NCBI GenBank assembly: GCA_009602725.1
Contig: WELB01000046.1
Location: 160,952 to 182,361 of the forward strand
Direction: 5' to 3'
Source: Spirogloea muscicola
Lineage: Eukaryota; Streptophyta; Zygnematophyceae; Spirogloeales; Spirogloeaceae
DNA: 21,410 nt
In this document: positions 1 to 10,362 of the stretch, in pieces
Layout of the letters: each line of letters begins with the position of its first letter
How positions within the stretch are numbered: the stretch's first letter is position 1
The notes under the pieces: model-generated
The model's database searches: none
Seen by the model: the letters and a program-made list of their open reading frames with translations, nothing else
What the model was told of the DNA's origin: nothing
Program-made: the position numbers and the translations under genes

Positions 1-218
<218 letters not shown>

Positions 219-345
219 CCCCTCCCGCCCTCTCTCCCCATCCTCCCTTCTTCCCCTTCCCCTTTCGCCCCCCCCTCCCTCTTCTTCTTCCCTCTCCCCC
301 TCTCCAGCTCCACTCTTCCTCCATCCCCCCATTCACCTTCGCATG

Positions 346-477
346 CTGGCCGCGCTCTAAGTCAGGCCACCAGCTTCTGTGGCGGCGGCCCGGCTTCCCA
401 AGTCAGCGTGTCGGATTTGTATGTGCTCACCCGTGGGTACTACTGTCACATGCCATCTTAGCATAGGGCTTCAATCC
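346..477 (+). repeat. Degenerate copy of the retroelement C-terminal module
   Basis: Positions 411-440 can be read as S-D-L-Y-V-L-T-R-G-Y. This is the coding end that recurs with a stop codon at 10184, 10967, 12209, 12749, 14973 and 21331. Here the stop is replaced by further TAC and TGT codons, so the copy is decayed. No stem-loop of the GGGCTGGC type was found within the following 100 bases. Confidence 0.5.
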
Positions 478-575
478 ATGTAGCCCCAAATTGGCACTAG
501 TTTTGCTTGAAACAATGTGTCTGCTTGTATTGGCCACCCTTTCATTTCATGCGCACCGCGTGCCTCCTTTCTTCC
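478..575 (-). repeat. Dispersed repeat, copy 1 (A-R-G-A-H-E-M type)
   Basis: This stretch matches 11472-11570, and its core matches 18114-18150. Shared blocks are an ATGTAGCC start, an ACAATGT...GCTTG block and the core TTTCATGCGC-CCGCG. Read on the minus strand both long copies give A-R-G-A-H-E-M followed by I-Q-A-(D/N)-T-L-F, so the similarity holds at protein level and may be old coding sequence. No database family is claimed. Confidence 0.6.
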
Positions 576-1201
576 GAACGAGAAGCAGCTCCTTCGAAGT
601 GGGCGGTGGCTGCGAAACTCACAAAATCGTATAGGTCTGTGACAGCCATCGCCGCACTGTGGAAGAGCTTCTTCTCGTTGCGAGCCTCCTTCAAGCACGG
701 GGCGTCAGCTTGCTCGCGGCTTGCGTCATGCCACTCCCAGTGCTGCTGCTCGTCGTGCCAGGAAACGCCGCTCATAGCCCTAGGTAAGGTCAGCCCTCGA
801 TGATGTGGGCTGAGCGCCAACGGTTCCGCCACGTAAGCACTGGGAATGATCCCTTGGCTCTGCGTCCGTGCTAACGTGTTGCTGGGAGGACGAGCAGTTT
901 GGACAAGTAAAAGGCAATAACGTGGGGTACGTATGTAAGTGGAGCAAAGCAACCCCTTTTAGAAAAGGCCCCAGACTCCCTCGTGCTTCAGACAAGATCC
1001 CATTGAAGCTTCACTCAAGTGCAAGAGCAATCTTTGAAGGCCATCGGTTCTGGTAATTGTTTGCGTGGGACACATACACAAGACACCAGATAAGAAGAGG
1101 GCCAGAGCTATAGCAATCTGAGTCTGGATCAGAGACTCAGCTCTTTGATTGTGGGTTATCATGGCTAGGACCTAAGGCCCCAGACTCTAATGTATACAAC
1201 C
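576..1201. other. No recognisable gene
   Basis: The longest open frame is on the minus strand at 542-952. It has a plausible charged composition but no domain I recognise, and its 3' part lies in the dispersed repeat. The stretch next to 1202 probably contains the 3' untranslated region of the downstream minus-strand lipid gene. I see nothing else. Confidence 0.5.
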
Positions 1202-2880
1202 TTACATTGCTTTGGGCTTCTTGGCCTCAAGGCAGTCCACCGTTACCATGGAATCTATGTGCCGCCCAATGGTCCACAGCTCCACGGCCAGGCAGTACAC
1301 GCGCCCATAGACGAGCACAAGGCCGAGCCAGCCAGCAGATAGCATGCTACGAGGTGCGAAGGTCCTCAACCAGAGCCACAAGGGCAAGAAATGTAGGCCC
1401 GATATGACCAGAACTCCTGCCGGGCTGGGACAGCCCCCCTCAGTTGTGTGAGAATCTACTGGAGCTTCAGAAAAAGCAACCCTCTATCATGAGACAGACC
1501 TCTAGCAGCCCACACTTTTCATGAAAGGACTAGGCATGCACAATCTACGGATGCAGCAACTTTTACTACTGCAGCAGACTGCTTGCATTCCAGCAGGCCA
1601 CCAGGAACCATCTTCACGGGGAAATGTTTTGAAGCCACAGTAAATTATCAGACTGCTACTATACGCTCAACTGCCTGTGGAGCTTTTCAGCAATGAGACA
1701 CATCCGAAGCCAAGGGGGGGTACAGGAATCGACCAGTATTGAGTGCTCACTTTCTGAAGCCGTTCTTGAGTACTCGCGACACCCAAGGTGGTGCTTCCTT
1801 GAAGCAGCCGGTCTTCCACTCCGCACCACCCTGGCTGTGTGTGGCCAAGAAGCACAGCCACTCGATGCAGGGCACAACCACTGAAGCTGGGCCTTCAATA
1901 GCCAAGGCCCACATTGCTGTCCTGATGGAGCAATCCAGCGCTACGTCCAAGAATGCCCCGAAGGATGACACCTGCACATACAAGCTGCTTCAGCTTTTCT
2001 GCTTACGTCATCTTTGAAGAGTCTATAGGTATGTCAAGGCAAGTGGTGTGACGGCAGACCAGGTCTGCAGTGTCATCAGCAGGCAGTCCTACGTCCCACA
2101 CGTAAAGAGCTGCCAGGTTGTTTGTTCCTACGACGGTAGTCAGAAGAGAACTCTCTCACAAACTGGCCTTTCCTTCAGACTCACGACAGACAAACAACAA
2201 ATGCTCAACCTGTAGATACTGCTTCATCCTGCTACTTGCTGGTTACAGATAAGTTTTGATCAGGTAGCAAGATAAGAGCTTGCACATCGCAAGAGGCAAG
2301 TCAGCAAGAGCAGGACAGCCAGCACAACAACACAGCATATCTGTAACAATAGTGGCCTTCTAATATCTGGTGACATCTGAGGTGGTGTAGAACAGCTGGG
2401 CTGTTGCTAAATCACGTTATTGAAGCTGAGGGGTTAGTATAAGTGACCTGCTTCAGCAGGCGAGCAGCGTAGCCATCGACGCCGTCGAGGAGGAAGCAGA
2501 GCAAGTAGAGGCCAGCAAAAACCCGCGGGTGCTTAGAACCTATAAAGGTGAAGGCGACGGCCATCATGGCCGCTCTGGCGTAGTCGATGACGTTGGGCAC
2601 GTAGAGGAGCACCCAGAGCTTCGCCTGCCATCTGACGAGCTCCGGGGGCGCAGCTGGCCCACTTGCTGCGCCTGCCCATGCACTGTTAGCGTATGTTAGC
2701 TCGCTACACAAACACGGCCATCAGATGAGCTTACAGACTGTCCACTTACCAATGCTAACCTCAAACCCAATTCCATCTCACCAAAGATCCTCTATTAAGT
2801 GCGAGCTACCACTCACAGAATGCAGCTTGACAGAAGCAACGCCACTGACCTCCAGGATTGGAAGCGGACGCCTCCGTCAT
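1202..2880 (-). CDS. CDP-alcohol phosphatidyltransferase, phosphatidylinositol-synthase type
   Basis: Model: complement of 1202-1424, 1751-1971, 2448-2671 and 2850-2880. All junctions are GT-AG and phases match, giving 232 residues, the usual size for PI synthase. The diagnostic CDP-alcohol motif is complete across an intron: D-G-V-D-G-Y-A-A-R, eight residues, then G-A-F-L-D-V-A-L-D. Its aspartates bind metal and CDP-diacylglycerol. LLYVPNVIDYAR just before it resembles the plant PIS N-terminus, and several hydrophobic segments fit an ER membrane enzyme. Expected role: joining a polar alcohol, probably myo-inositol, to CDP-diacylglycerol. Canonical PIS has T-D-R after the third aspartate, but here L-D-C-S-I-R follows, so the alcohol is uncertain. 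The C-terminus has lysines at -3 and -5 (K-x-K-x-x), an ER-retrieval pattern. The start exon encodes only ten residues and is the least certain part. Confidence 0.87.
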
Positions 2881-3003
2881 GGCAGCAGGACGCTTGCAGC
2901 AGCCAGTGTTACCCACTCGAGCCGCTCTTGGGCGACGCTGACAGCTCCGCCGTTGCGCCTTCAGGCCGACAGGCTGAGCCTGCAGCAGGCCTCTGTCCGA
3001 AGC
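2881..3003. promoter_or_regulatory. Possible bidirectional promoter region
   Basis: This 123-bp gap lies between the inferred start of the minus-strand lipid enzyme (ATG at 2880) and the ATG of the plus-strand ORF at 3004. It is GC-rich and I see no clear TATA box. The call rests only on the head-to-head layout and depends on both starts being right. Confidence 0.3.
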
Positions 3004-3255
3004 ATGGCCGGCGGAGCTACGTCTGAAGCTTTGCCGGAGTCTTGGTGGGCTCGAGCTAAGGACGTCGCGGCGGAGCTCGGCAGCCGCTGCAGCGAACGCG
3101 CGAGAGTCCTGCAGCGCCGCAATGCTCATAGATGGCGGGATCTAGGGTCAGGGCTTGGCAGAGGATCCCCCAGCTGCTGCTCTTGGCGCAGCGCTGCTTG
3201 CAGTGGCCTGGTACTATTTGTGATAAGTAATAGAATCGATGACACAACAGGATAG
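3004..3255 (+). CDS. Hypothetical small protein, possibly membrane-anchored
   Basis: The ATG at 3004 opens an 83-codon frame that starts M-A-G-G-A-T-S-E-A-L-P-E-S-W-W and continues as a charged, probably helical stretch to about residue 47. After that the frame turns Cys/Ser-rich and unconvincing. One frame over, at about 3165-3222, the sequence reads D-P-P-A-A-A-L-G-A-A-L-L-A-V-A-W-Y-Y-L and stop, a good transmembrane helix. An unseen splice or an indel may therefore separate a soluble N-terminus from a C-terminal anchor. The only possible intron I see has a weak donor and would be about 55 nt. I do not recognise the family. It is divergent from the lipid enzyme gene. Confidence 0.35.
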   Translation: MAGGATSEALPESWWARAKDVAAELGSRCSERARVLQRRNAHRWRDLGSGLGRGSPSCCSWRSAACSGLVLFVISNRIDDTTG

Positions 3256-4237
3256 AGGACCAGCTTCTCCAAATTATGGCAATGGCTGTGAGAGGCCAGT
3301 CCAATGGACTGTACAAGGAAGGAAGGAATGTACGAGGCCTTGGAATGGAGTGTGTGTTGAGTGATGGAGGGCCTGAGTGGCCAAGTACAGAGGCAAGCAA
3401 GGCCTGGGATGATCACAGCACCGAGCTACAGGCTACGACTCGAGCTGGTGAGGCAGGCGGCAGCGAGCTTCTGTATGGGCGGCAGCAAGTGTGTGCCTGC
3501 GCCGCACTCCTCAAACGCGCATGGCAGCCACTGGCAGCTCTGCTGACAGCTAAGCGGCCAAAGCTTTTCAAGCTCTCTAAGTAGCACTGAACGTTTGCCT
3601 CTGAGCGAGTGCCCGCGAGCTACACAATTGTCCTTCGTCACCAAAGTCCCTTCTCTCAGTCAGCAGTTGCACAGGAGATCCTGCAGAATATACAGTTACC
3701 CTTGCCAGCGACTCCAAGACCGCGACGTGCATTGAGGAGATGGAGGTTGAGGGTGAGCACCCAACAAGAAGCACTGCCAGATTGAACTCCACCAAAAAGG
3801 GCAGTGGCTGTAAAAGGCCTAGCCCAAAAGGAAAACGATGGACAGGGTCCAGAGTGGCCCAAATCACGCAGCTAACCAAGTGGCTACTACACATGGCTAC
3901 TATGTAAAGGAAATTGATGGCTTGGAGAGGCCAGCCCAAATAGGATGGAAGAGGTCTGCAGGGAAACCCAACCCGACAACGCACATAACTTGGCAATGAC
4001 AAGTAGCTACTACGAGCCAACCAGTAATCCCAGAAGAGCACTTACTGGGTAGCTGCTACGCTTGACGTTGTAAACGACCTGGCTTTATTCACTCAATGAC
4101 CCAATTATGCTACACATTGCCTCACAGGGCTTGCCCAAGCAGAGAACCTAAGATGAAGTTGTAACTTTCTTAAGAGAATTGCCCATACTGTACCGCAAGA
4201 GTGTCTTGAATGATGGACTCTTCAAATTGCTATAGGC
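3256..4237. repeat. Repeat-filled intergenic region with degenerate stem-loop copies
   Basis: There is no supportable gene. Degenerate minus-oriented copies of the stem-loop repeat occur near 3280-3310 (GGCTGTGAGAGGCCAGTCC), 3795-3830 (GGCTGTAAAAGGCCTAGCCC) and 3915-3945 (GGCTTGGAGAGGCCAGCCC). The block GAGTGGCCAAGTACAGAGGC at 3373-3392 matches a block near 12680-12700, also repeat DNA. The part next to 4238 should include the IF-2 3' untranslated region. Confidence 0.6.
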
Positions 4238-7200
4238 TCACATCTCTATGCGCATGCTCCCGTTCTGCGACGAAATGAGCCGGGGGGGCACGACAACATC
4301 TTCAAGGCACTGCACGACGTCACCAACCTGGAAGCCTGCCCAGTTCTGCAGCGTCATGCCGCACTCGGAGCCCTTGCCGGCAACCTCGTCGACCTCGGCC
4401 TTCTCCCGCTTGAGGGTCTGGCACGAGCCTTCAAACACCGTCTCCCCACTCCGCAGCACTTTGACCTTGGAGGATCTCTGTAGCTTGCCCTCGGCCAGGC
4501 GGAGGCCAGCAATCATGGTCGCACCAATTTGCTCACGGCCACGTCCCTTGACCTCAAAGACCTGAGAAAAATACGATGACACAAGAAGCAGTGCTGGGGC
4601 TCAATAAGGTCCACACAAAGCGGAATTGTGCAAACAGGCCGTGTCCAAATGGGATGACAATTACACTGCTGTCCCAGTGCCCTAGCCAACCCTGAACCTT
4701 GCCCAGTGCATTGGATACCGCATGACTTGGCTACTGCCATGTATACCTGAAGGACCTCTGCCTGTCCGGCAACCCTGGATTCTTTAACGCCTGGAGCTCG
4801 CGCGACCAGGATTCCCCCAACTTCCTCAAGGAGGTGGTATATCACCTTGTGAGATAGGATCTGCATCACATCAATGAGCCGCAAGTGGGCCTGTCAGCAA
4901 GGAGAGTCCTGTAGCCAGCTCCTGTAGCCAGTAGCCTGTAGCCTGTAGCCAGATGTGGAGAATCCACCGTGAATGCCATCTACTGCTAAACTCCAATATT
5001 ACAGAAGTCATCTTTCACCCAGTACAGCAATTTGAAAGCTTTGCACCGCATCATTTACACAATCTGGAGAACCTCACAACCTCCATCGACCTGATATTAA
5101 GCAAGAACAAAGATAACCAGTGGAAGGGGCGGGGGCCTGTGGGGACCCAGTTTCAAGCAAAGAGCACGCAAGCTGTGGCTTACATCTACTCCTGCTCTTC
5201 GTGCCGCAGCATCAACTGTGGACTTGACGTTGAAGGCAACAATCACGGCACCGCAAGCTTCGGCTAAGTCCACGTCCGACTGAGAGATGGCACCCACACC
5301 CTCGTGCACTATGAAGACGTCCACCTAAGCATGAGCAGCCCATGTCAGCATCAAGTTGGTCAGCTCATGGACCTTACAGTGTCTGCAAGTCTTGCATGAC
5401 GAGCATGACACTCTTTGTGTCATTTTTGTGCTGGAATCATCCGCAATGATAGGTGGAACTAGACAAGGTTGCTGCAAGAGAACCCCTAAAATCATTTTGC
5501 AACTACTGCAATACAGGGCCGCCCATTTACATACTTTGAGATGTCAAGTTCAGCCTTGACAAAGTCAACGTGACTATGCACTACAAGCTCTCGAAGCTTA
5601 CAATCAGCAATTGCTTTTGCAGATTCGCGCAGCCACCCTCGTGCAACCTTTTCTGCAAAGAATCTATGTTCGTTGCTCACCTGAGGGCTGCTAAGGCACT
5701 CAATGGCAGCACTCACGGCCTGCGCTGTTCCCTTCACATCGGCTTTCACTATCACCGGCATCTGGACAGCAGACTGGCTACTATGTCCTGCATCCTTCTC
5801 CAGCATACTCGTGCTACGTAGCTCCTCATCCCCAGCCAATCCTGACCTTCTCTTTGCGCCTTTCCTTGCAGCCGGCATGGCACCCTCCTCCTCATTGCCC
5901 TGCCCTCTGCTCACAATCTTCTGGTTGAGCTTGTGTATCCTGGCCTCTTCGGCCCGCCTCTGCCGGCCAGCACTCAGGCGCCGCGCCCTTCCCTCGTCGG
6001 CTACAACCAGGACCTCGTCGCCAGCTTCCGGGAGGCCCCGCAGGCCGTCAACTTCGGCTGGCATTGAGGGTCCTATACATCACAAAAGTATATCAGTCAG
6101 TAGGAGATTGTTTCGCTTGCTTGTTATACTCCTCCTTGAACAGCCTCTACATGGTAACCTTCCTCTGAGGCATCTGAATAGCAACCCTCAGAGCACCACC
6201 TTGGTATGCCTTAACAGCACACTACGGGCTCCACTGGCAGCTTCTGCGCTACTTACTCAGCGCACATATGTCTTGCAGATTATAACCACACAAGCCACTA
6301 GGAAGGCAGAAACAACGAATGATGGCGTGAAAATGGAGTGAAGTCCAATGTACTTCGAGCAGTATTGCAAGTCAAGAGATTGGATGAGCAGTCCCACAGG
6401 GGCCAGAATGCGGAGCACACCTGCGGCGTCAATGGGGCGCCCAGCCTCGTCGCGGAGGGCGCGGACCCGTCCCCACTGAGCGCCGGCCACAATGAAGGTG
6501 CCCTTCCGCAGCAAGCCATTGTGCACAATGATCGTCGCAAGAGGGCCCTGGCCGCGGTCGACGCGGGCCTCCACCACGACGCCCTCGGCGTCGCCAGCGT
6601 CCCGGCCCCGCAGGTCCAGGAGCTCCGCCTGCAGGAGCAGCGCCTCCTCGAGCTCCACCAAGCCCGCTCCGGTCGCTGCTGAAATTTCGACCACCTGGAC
6701 ATCGCCGCCTGTGTCCTCGAGGGCGAGGCCCAGCTCGCCGAGCTGCCGCCGGACCCTAGCGGGGTCCGCTTGCGGCAGGTCGCACTTGGAGACTGCGACG
6801 ACGATGGGCACGCCGGCCGCCTCGGCCAGGCGCGCCGCCTCCACCGTCTGGGGCATGACGCCATCCTCGGCAGCGACCACGAGGACCACGATGTCGGTCA
6901 AGGCAGCTCCCCGCGCTCGCATTGCACTGCACGACAAGGGGCAGAAGCACTAAGTCAGAGTCCTCCACCCTCAATGACAGAATTGGCTGCAAAACAAGAG
7001 GCCAGCACAGCAGGATGGGCGATCACAAAATCTATTGAGACGGCATAAATATTCGGGATGAAACAACTATGGCTAGCATATCAAGACAACAAATTTTACT
7101 TATTTGTCGCAGAAAAAGGGGTTAATCGACTTCTGCTTTTGGTAACTCTAATCACATTAGATGTAGGAGATGGTGCTTGAGTAGCACACACTACCAAGAG

Positions 7201-8818
7201 CTCTAGAGCACGACTCAAGGTGTGAGAGGGTTGAATCTGAACTGAACCTGAATGCGGCGTGTCCAGGGGTATCGAGGAATGTCAGCTCGGCCCCGGAGCG
7301 CAGGCTCACCCGAAACGCTCCAATGTGCTGCGTGATGCCGCCAGCCTCTCTGATGACTCAACAGCGGCAGCATTTGCAGCGAATCAGTGAACTGACTTGG
7401 AGCACTTGCTACGTAATACTTGCAGCCAGCAAAACTGTGCCGATGCCAGAAGAAGCTGGCAAATCTGGGAGCTCTCATAGCTCCTGAAGAATTTGATATG
7501 ATGCATAGGACCCGTGCCACGAGTACGACAGCCGCCACAGTTTTATTCAGTCTGCCTCACATGTTACTGTGTTGTCTAATGCCGTTGGTTTGGCAAAATG
7601 AGGCTCTCAGCTCATTATACTACTGCACCCCTGCTTTGAAGCCTAGATCCTGAACTGCTACACTAATCTTAAACAGTAGCATGGCAGTCGAGCCTTGTCC
7701 TTCAGCTCACAGCTCCTGTACTGCTGCCTAGCAGTCCTGCCAGAAGCTGAATGCCGAGCGACTAGCAGAGCTGCCTTGTCGAGCACCTGACAGCAACCGA
7801 GGTCGAGCGTAGGGCGTCCAGGAGGGTGGTCTTGCCGTGGTCGACATGGCCCATGACCGTGACAACCGCCGACCTCACAGGCCAGCTGCTCCGCTCCTCC
7901 TCAGAGGCCCTCACAGCGGAGCCTCTGTCGTAGCTCTTGTTCCGAACGAAGCGGACGGACCTGCCAAACTCCTGCTTGCCCGAGGTTAAGAAAACCCACG
8001 AGCTAAGTGATTGATTCTTAAAGTGCACACAGTCATGGCTAACCTGTGCCAGCATCACAACACAGCTGTGCGGAGCAAAGCCCCAGGCGGCTGCAGAGGT
8101 AGCGCGCCGAGGCTGCTACCAGTGCGACGAGCTCGGCGGCGTCCGGGCTCAGAACCGCGTCCAGGGACGTGCCCAGCTCGCCGAGGGACGCCAGCGCGGC
8201 CTCCACGGCGTCGGCCTTCTCGCCCAGCAGCCGCGCCAGCTGCCGCACCGTCACCCGCTCCGGGACTTGCAGGTCCTGCACCACGCCAGCGAGTCCATCA
8301 AGGGGGTCAATTGAGCAGCTCTGATCAGCTGGAGCTGAATCAGCAGAGAAATATCGTATTCAAATACAAGACCCCAATTTCTTCTGTTTTCTGCAGTCTC
8401 GCCCGAACTCATACATCCGTTTGATGACCAGTACACATGTACTGCCTTACACGCAAAAGCCAAATGAGTAGTCAGTTCTAAATAAATACCATTAGCTCAT
8501 ATTTCTGGTACCCTTCTGCTTATGTGTTATTGCGTCGTACCATTAGGTGTAAGCTCAAAGGGTTTAGAGCAGTCAAGCATATAGTAGAGCGGGCGAGACC
8601 TTGAGGGGGCGCGCCGCGGCGGCGGCCTCGACGGCGGGCACGTATGGCGCGTCGGCGGGCGCGGCTTTGGGGCTTCCTGACGGCGGCCGCCGCTTGCGCA
8701 CCACCTGCTGCCCGCTCGGCCCGATCTTGGGCCTGCCGGCGGCGTAGTGCCGCCGGCCGGCAATGGCGGCGGCGGTCCCAGCGGCCTCGCGGCCGAGGCG
8801 TCCAGNGAGAAGTCGCAC
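4238..8818 (-). CDS. MTIF2: Mitochondrial translation initiation factor IF-2
   Basis: Nine coding exons: complement of 4238-4561, 4747-4860, 5184-5324, 5681-6072, 6421-6926, 7248-7349, 7787-7971, 8120-8275 and 8600-about 8818. Phases fit at every junction, giving about 640 residues plus about 70 in exon 1. This GTPase places initiator tRNA on the organelle small ribosomal subunit. Order: a presequence ending R-R-H-Y-A (R-3 cleavage type), the IF2-N fold ([11 protein letters not shown]), then the G domain with [16 protein letters not shown] and DTPGH, then domains II, III and IV, where [13 protein letters not shown] and [11 protein letters not shown] stand out. Junction sequences and the C-terminus ([12 protein letters not shown]) resemble plant mitochondrial rather than chloroplast IF-2. 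Oddities: the fourth GTPase motif is S-K-C-D instead of N-K-x-D, and no in-frame ATG is visible in exon 1, which touches the ambiguous base n8806. Confidence 0.94.
4909..4951. repeat. Short tandem repeat CTGTAGCC(AG) inside an IF-2 intron
   Basis: About five imperfect units built on CTGTAGCCAG lie in the intron between the IF-2 exons at 4747-4860 and 5184-5324. The units vary in length, and two are shortened to CTGTAGC. The repeat does not touch the splice sites and looks like simple slippage. Confidence 0.8.
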
Positions 8819-9345
8819 GAAATCATGGAGAGGCTCTCAAGAACCGTGAGCTGGGCAATGACGGGAACCAGAACGGCCGGGGGGTGCTGGAGAACCAGCC
8901 CCCGCACGATCCGTGCATGGGCAACGCGATCGTTTAGGCCCTCAATCAGCTGCTCTTCCTGTACGTGAATGTGTTCATGATGTTGGCACTTGGACCGCAG
9001 GGTGACCCGCAGGTCTGATAGTGCAGTGGCGGCCGTCAGCGAGCGGAGGTCGGAGAACGTCGCGAAAAAGTGGACGGTGAGGCGCAGCCGCGCGAGATTC
9101 GGGAAGGCTGTGGCCAGCGCCGGGCCGAGCTCCCGCTTCTTGAGCACCGACGGCACCTGCCGTGCCCGGAGCTGCCTGCGCTCGCGCAGTGCGAGCTCGG
9201 TGACGGAGGCCTTGACCAGGCGGCGCCAGCGGCGGCAGACGTGCGCGAGCGGGTGCCAGCCGGAGGCGCCGAGCGGGGCGTGGGCGGGCGGCGAGGCGGC
9301 GCGGGCGAGGATCGCCGCCAGGCACTCGTCCGGCAGGCCCTCCAT
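8806..9345 (-). CDS. F-box protein, partial or truncated
   Basis: The ATG at 9345 opens an uninterrupted frame. The first 50 residues form an F-box: L-P-D-E-C-L-A-A-I-L near the start and W-H-P-L-A-H-V-C-R-R-W-R-R-L-V about 25 residues later. Such proteins bind Skp1 in an SCF ubiquitin ligase and select substrates through the rest of the chain. What follows is leucine-patterned (L-A-R-L-R-L-T-V, L-S-D-L-R-V-T-L, V-L-E-S-L-S-M-I), suggesting leucine-rich repeats, but too few for a full solenoid. At n8806 the frame enters DNA that in another frame is IF-2 exon 1. Beyond that point it becomes proline/arginine-rich and stops near 8527, which is unlikely to be real protein. The gene is therefore either truncated or interrupted by missing sequence at the n. 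Confidence 0.65.
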
Positions 9346-9625
9346 GGAGGGCGAGCGTCGGGGCGAGCGCTGGCCGGCTCTGGAAGGGGAAGGGGTCGCG
9401 CGGTACGCATTGACATGAGAAGGCGGCCTGGCCGAGCCAATATTATGTCACTCGGGCGAAGCCAATCCAAGCCAAAAGCGCCGTCTCAGATGTGGGGTAA
9501 TGAACCACTCAATAAGCACGAGAGCATTGGGAGAGCTGTTCCTTCTTCTTCACCTGCGACGGCGTCTGGCGGGTCAACGGCTTTTCTTTCCTTTTTCCTC
9601 CGACTCGCAGGCGCAGGCGCGATAC
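9346..9625. other. Intergenic stretch between the F-box ORF and a retroelement fragment
   Basis: The part next to 9345 should hold the F-box 5' region. An open frame runs in from 9500 into the downstream retroelement ORF, but its first 42 residues are not recognisable and the ATG at 9626 is a more natural start. I see no promoter motif. Confidence 0.4.
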
Positions 9626-10216
9626 ATGGCTGCTGTGGACAAAGCGGCGTTCACGGACACGCTGCAGCTCCTCCCCGCAGGCGACGTGCGCGGCCGTGCT
9701 CGGCTGCTGTCGGCCGCCTCCCCCGGCGCGGCAGCCTGGCTCTCTGCGCTCCCACTGTATGATGCGCTCAGGCTGCCGGACGAGCTGTTCCGCACGGCCA
9801 CGCATCGCCTGCTGGGCCTCCCCCCGCCCTGCCTGCTGGGCGTGCTGCAGTGCGAATGTGGGGAGCGGTCGACGGACCCGGCGGAGCTGGCGGCGCATCT
9901 CCTCCGCTGCGCCACTGGAGGCGAACGAACAGCTGCGCACGACCTCTTGCGTGATGCTATGTTCGGGATCTTTCAGGAGGCGGGCTACACGGTGGCGATG
10001 TCCCGCAGACGCGGCGAGCCAGCCGACTTCAACGCCGCGGGCTCGTGGGCTCAGGTATATCGGATGCGCCTCTCTGTATCCCTGCAGCGGTCCATGGCCC
10101 ACGCTCTGCATCTGCGAGCTGGCCGTGCCCTCGCTGCGGGCTCTGGCTTTCGTCAGGGTGATAGCTTCCCGGCCGCTAGTCTGTCGGATCTGAGGCTCCT
10201 CACTCGTACTTATTGA
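9626..10216 (+). mobile_element. Non-LTR retroelement reverse-transcriptase C-terminal fragment
   Basis: The frame is open from 9500, with an internal ATG at 9626, and ends at TGA 10214-10216. It resembles the region after the polymerase domain in LINE-type ORFs. P-G-A-A-A-W-L-S-A-L-P comes first, then a cysteine-histidine knuckle (C-E-C-G, about a dozen residues, H-L-L-R-C), then H-D-L-L-R-D-A. The catalytic F/Y-x-D-D core is absent, so this piece cannot be autonomous. The tail (Y-R-M-R-L-S-V-S-L-Q-R-S-M to S-D-L-R-L-L-T-R-T-Y-stop) recurs in broken form at 11185-11300, 13645-13836 and 14973-15130. A stem-loop of the dispersed family follows 97 nt after the stop. Family assignment rests on motif order only. 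Confidence 0.7.
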
Positions 10217-10313
10217 GTGATCCATCCTCCCCCTATTTTACCATTGCATCCTCAGGCCCCTTTGTAGCTGCTCACCGCTCTTAGGCCCCTCTGAAGCTTT
10301 GTGAATTCTTTTT

Positions 10314-10333
10314 GGGCTGGCTTTTCGCAGCCC
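10314..10333 (+). repeat. Stem-loop repeat (GGGCTGGC type) behind the RT fragment
   Basis: GGGCTGGCTTTTCGCAGCCC forms an imperfect stem with a short loop. It lies 97 nt downstream of the stop codon at 10216, after a stretch ending in a T run, and probably belongs to the 3' untranslated region of the retroelement copy. Confidence 0.75.
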
Positions 10334-10362
10334 TTGCCCCCATTGGGAGTGCCACTCCTTTC

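Noticed and set aside
542-952. 136-codon minus-strand open frame
   Set aside because: No recognisable domain. Part of it is the dispersed repeat, and other frames are also open here. It cannot be supported as a gene.
5492-5680. Continuation of the IF-2 exon ([18 protein letters not shown] and onward) as coding
   Set aside because: Joining 5681 directly to 5324 gives S-S-P-Q then [11 protein letters not shown], which matches the family without a gap. The intervening frame has no counterpart in IF-2 and is intron, despite a good internal GTATGT.
8527-8805. Continuation of the F-box ORF to 272 residues
   Set aside because: Beyond n8806 the frame is proline/arginine low complexity, while the adjacent frame encodes a mitochondrial presequence that joins in phase to IF-2.
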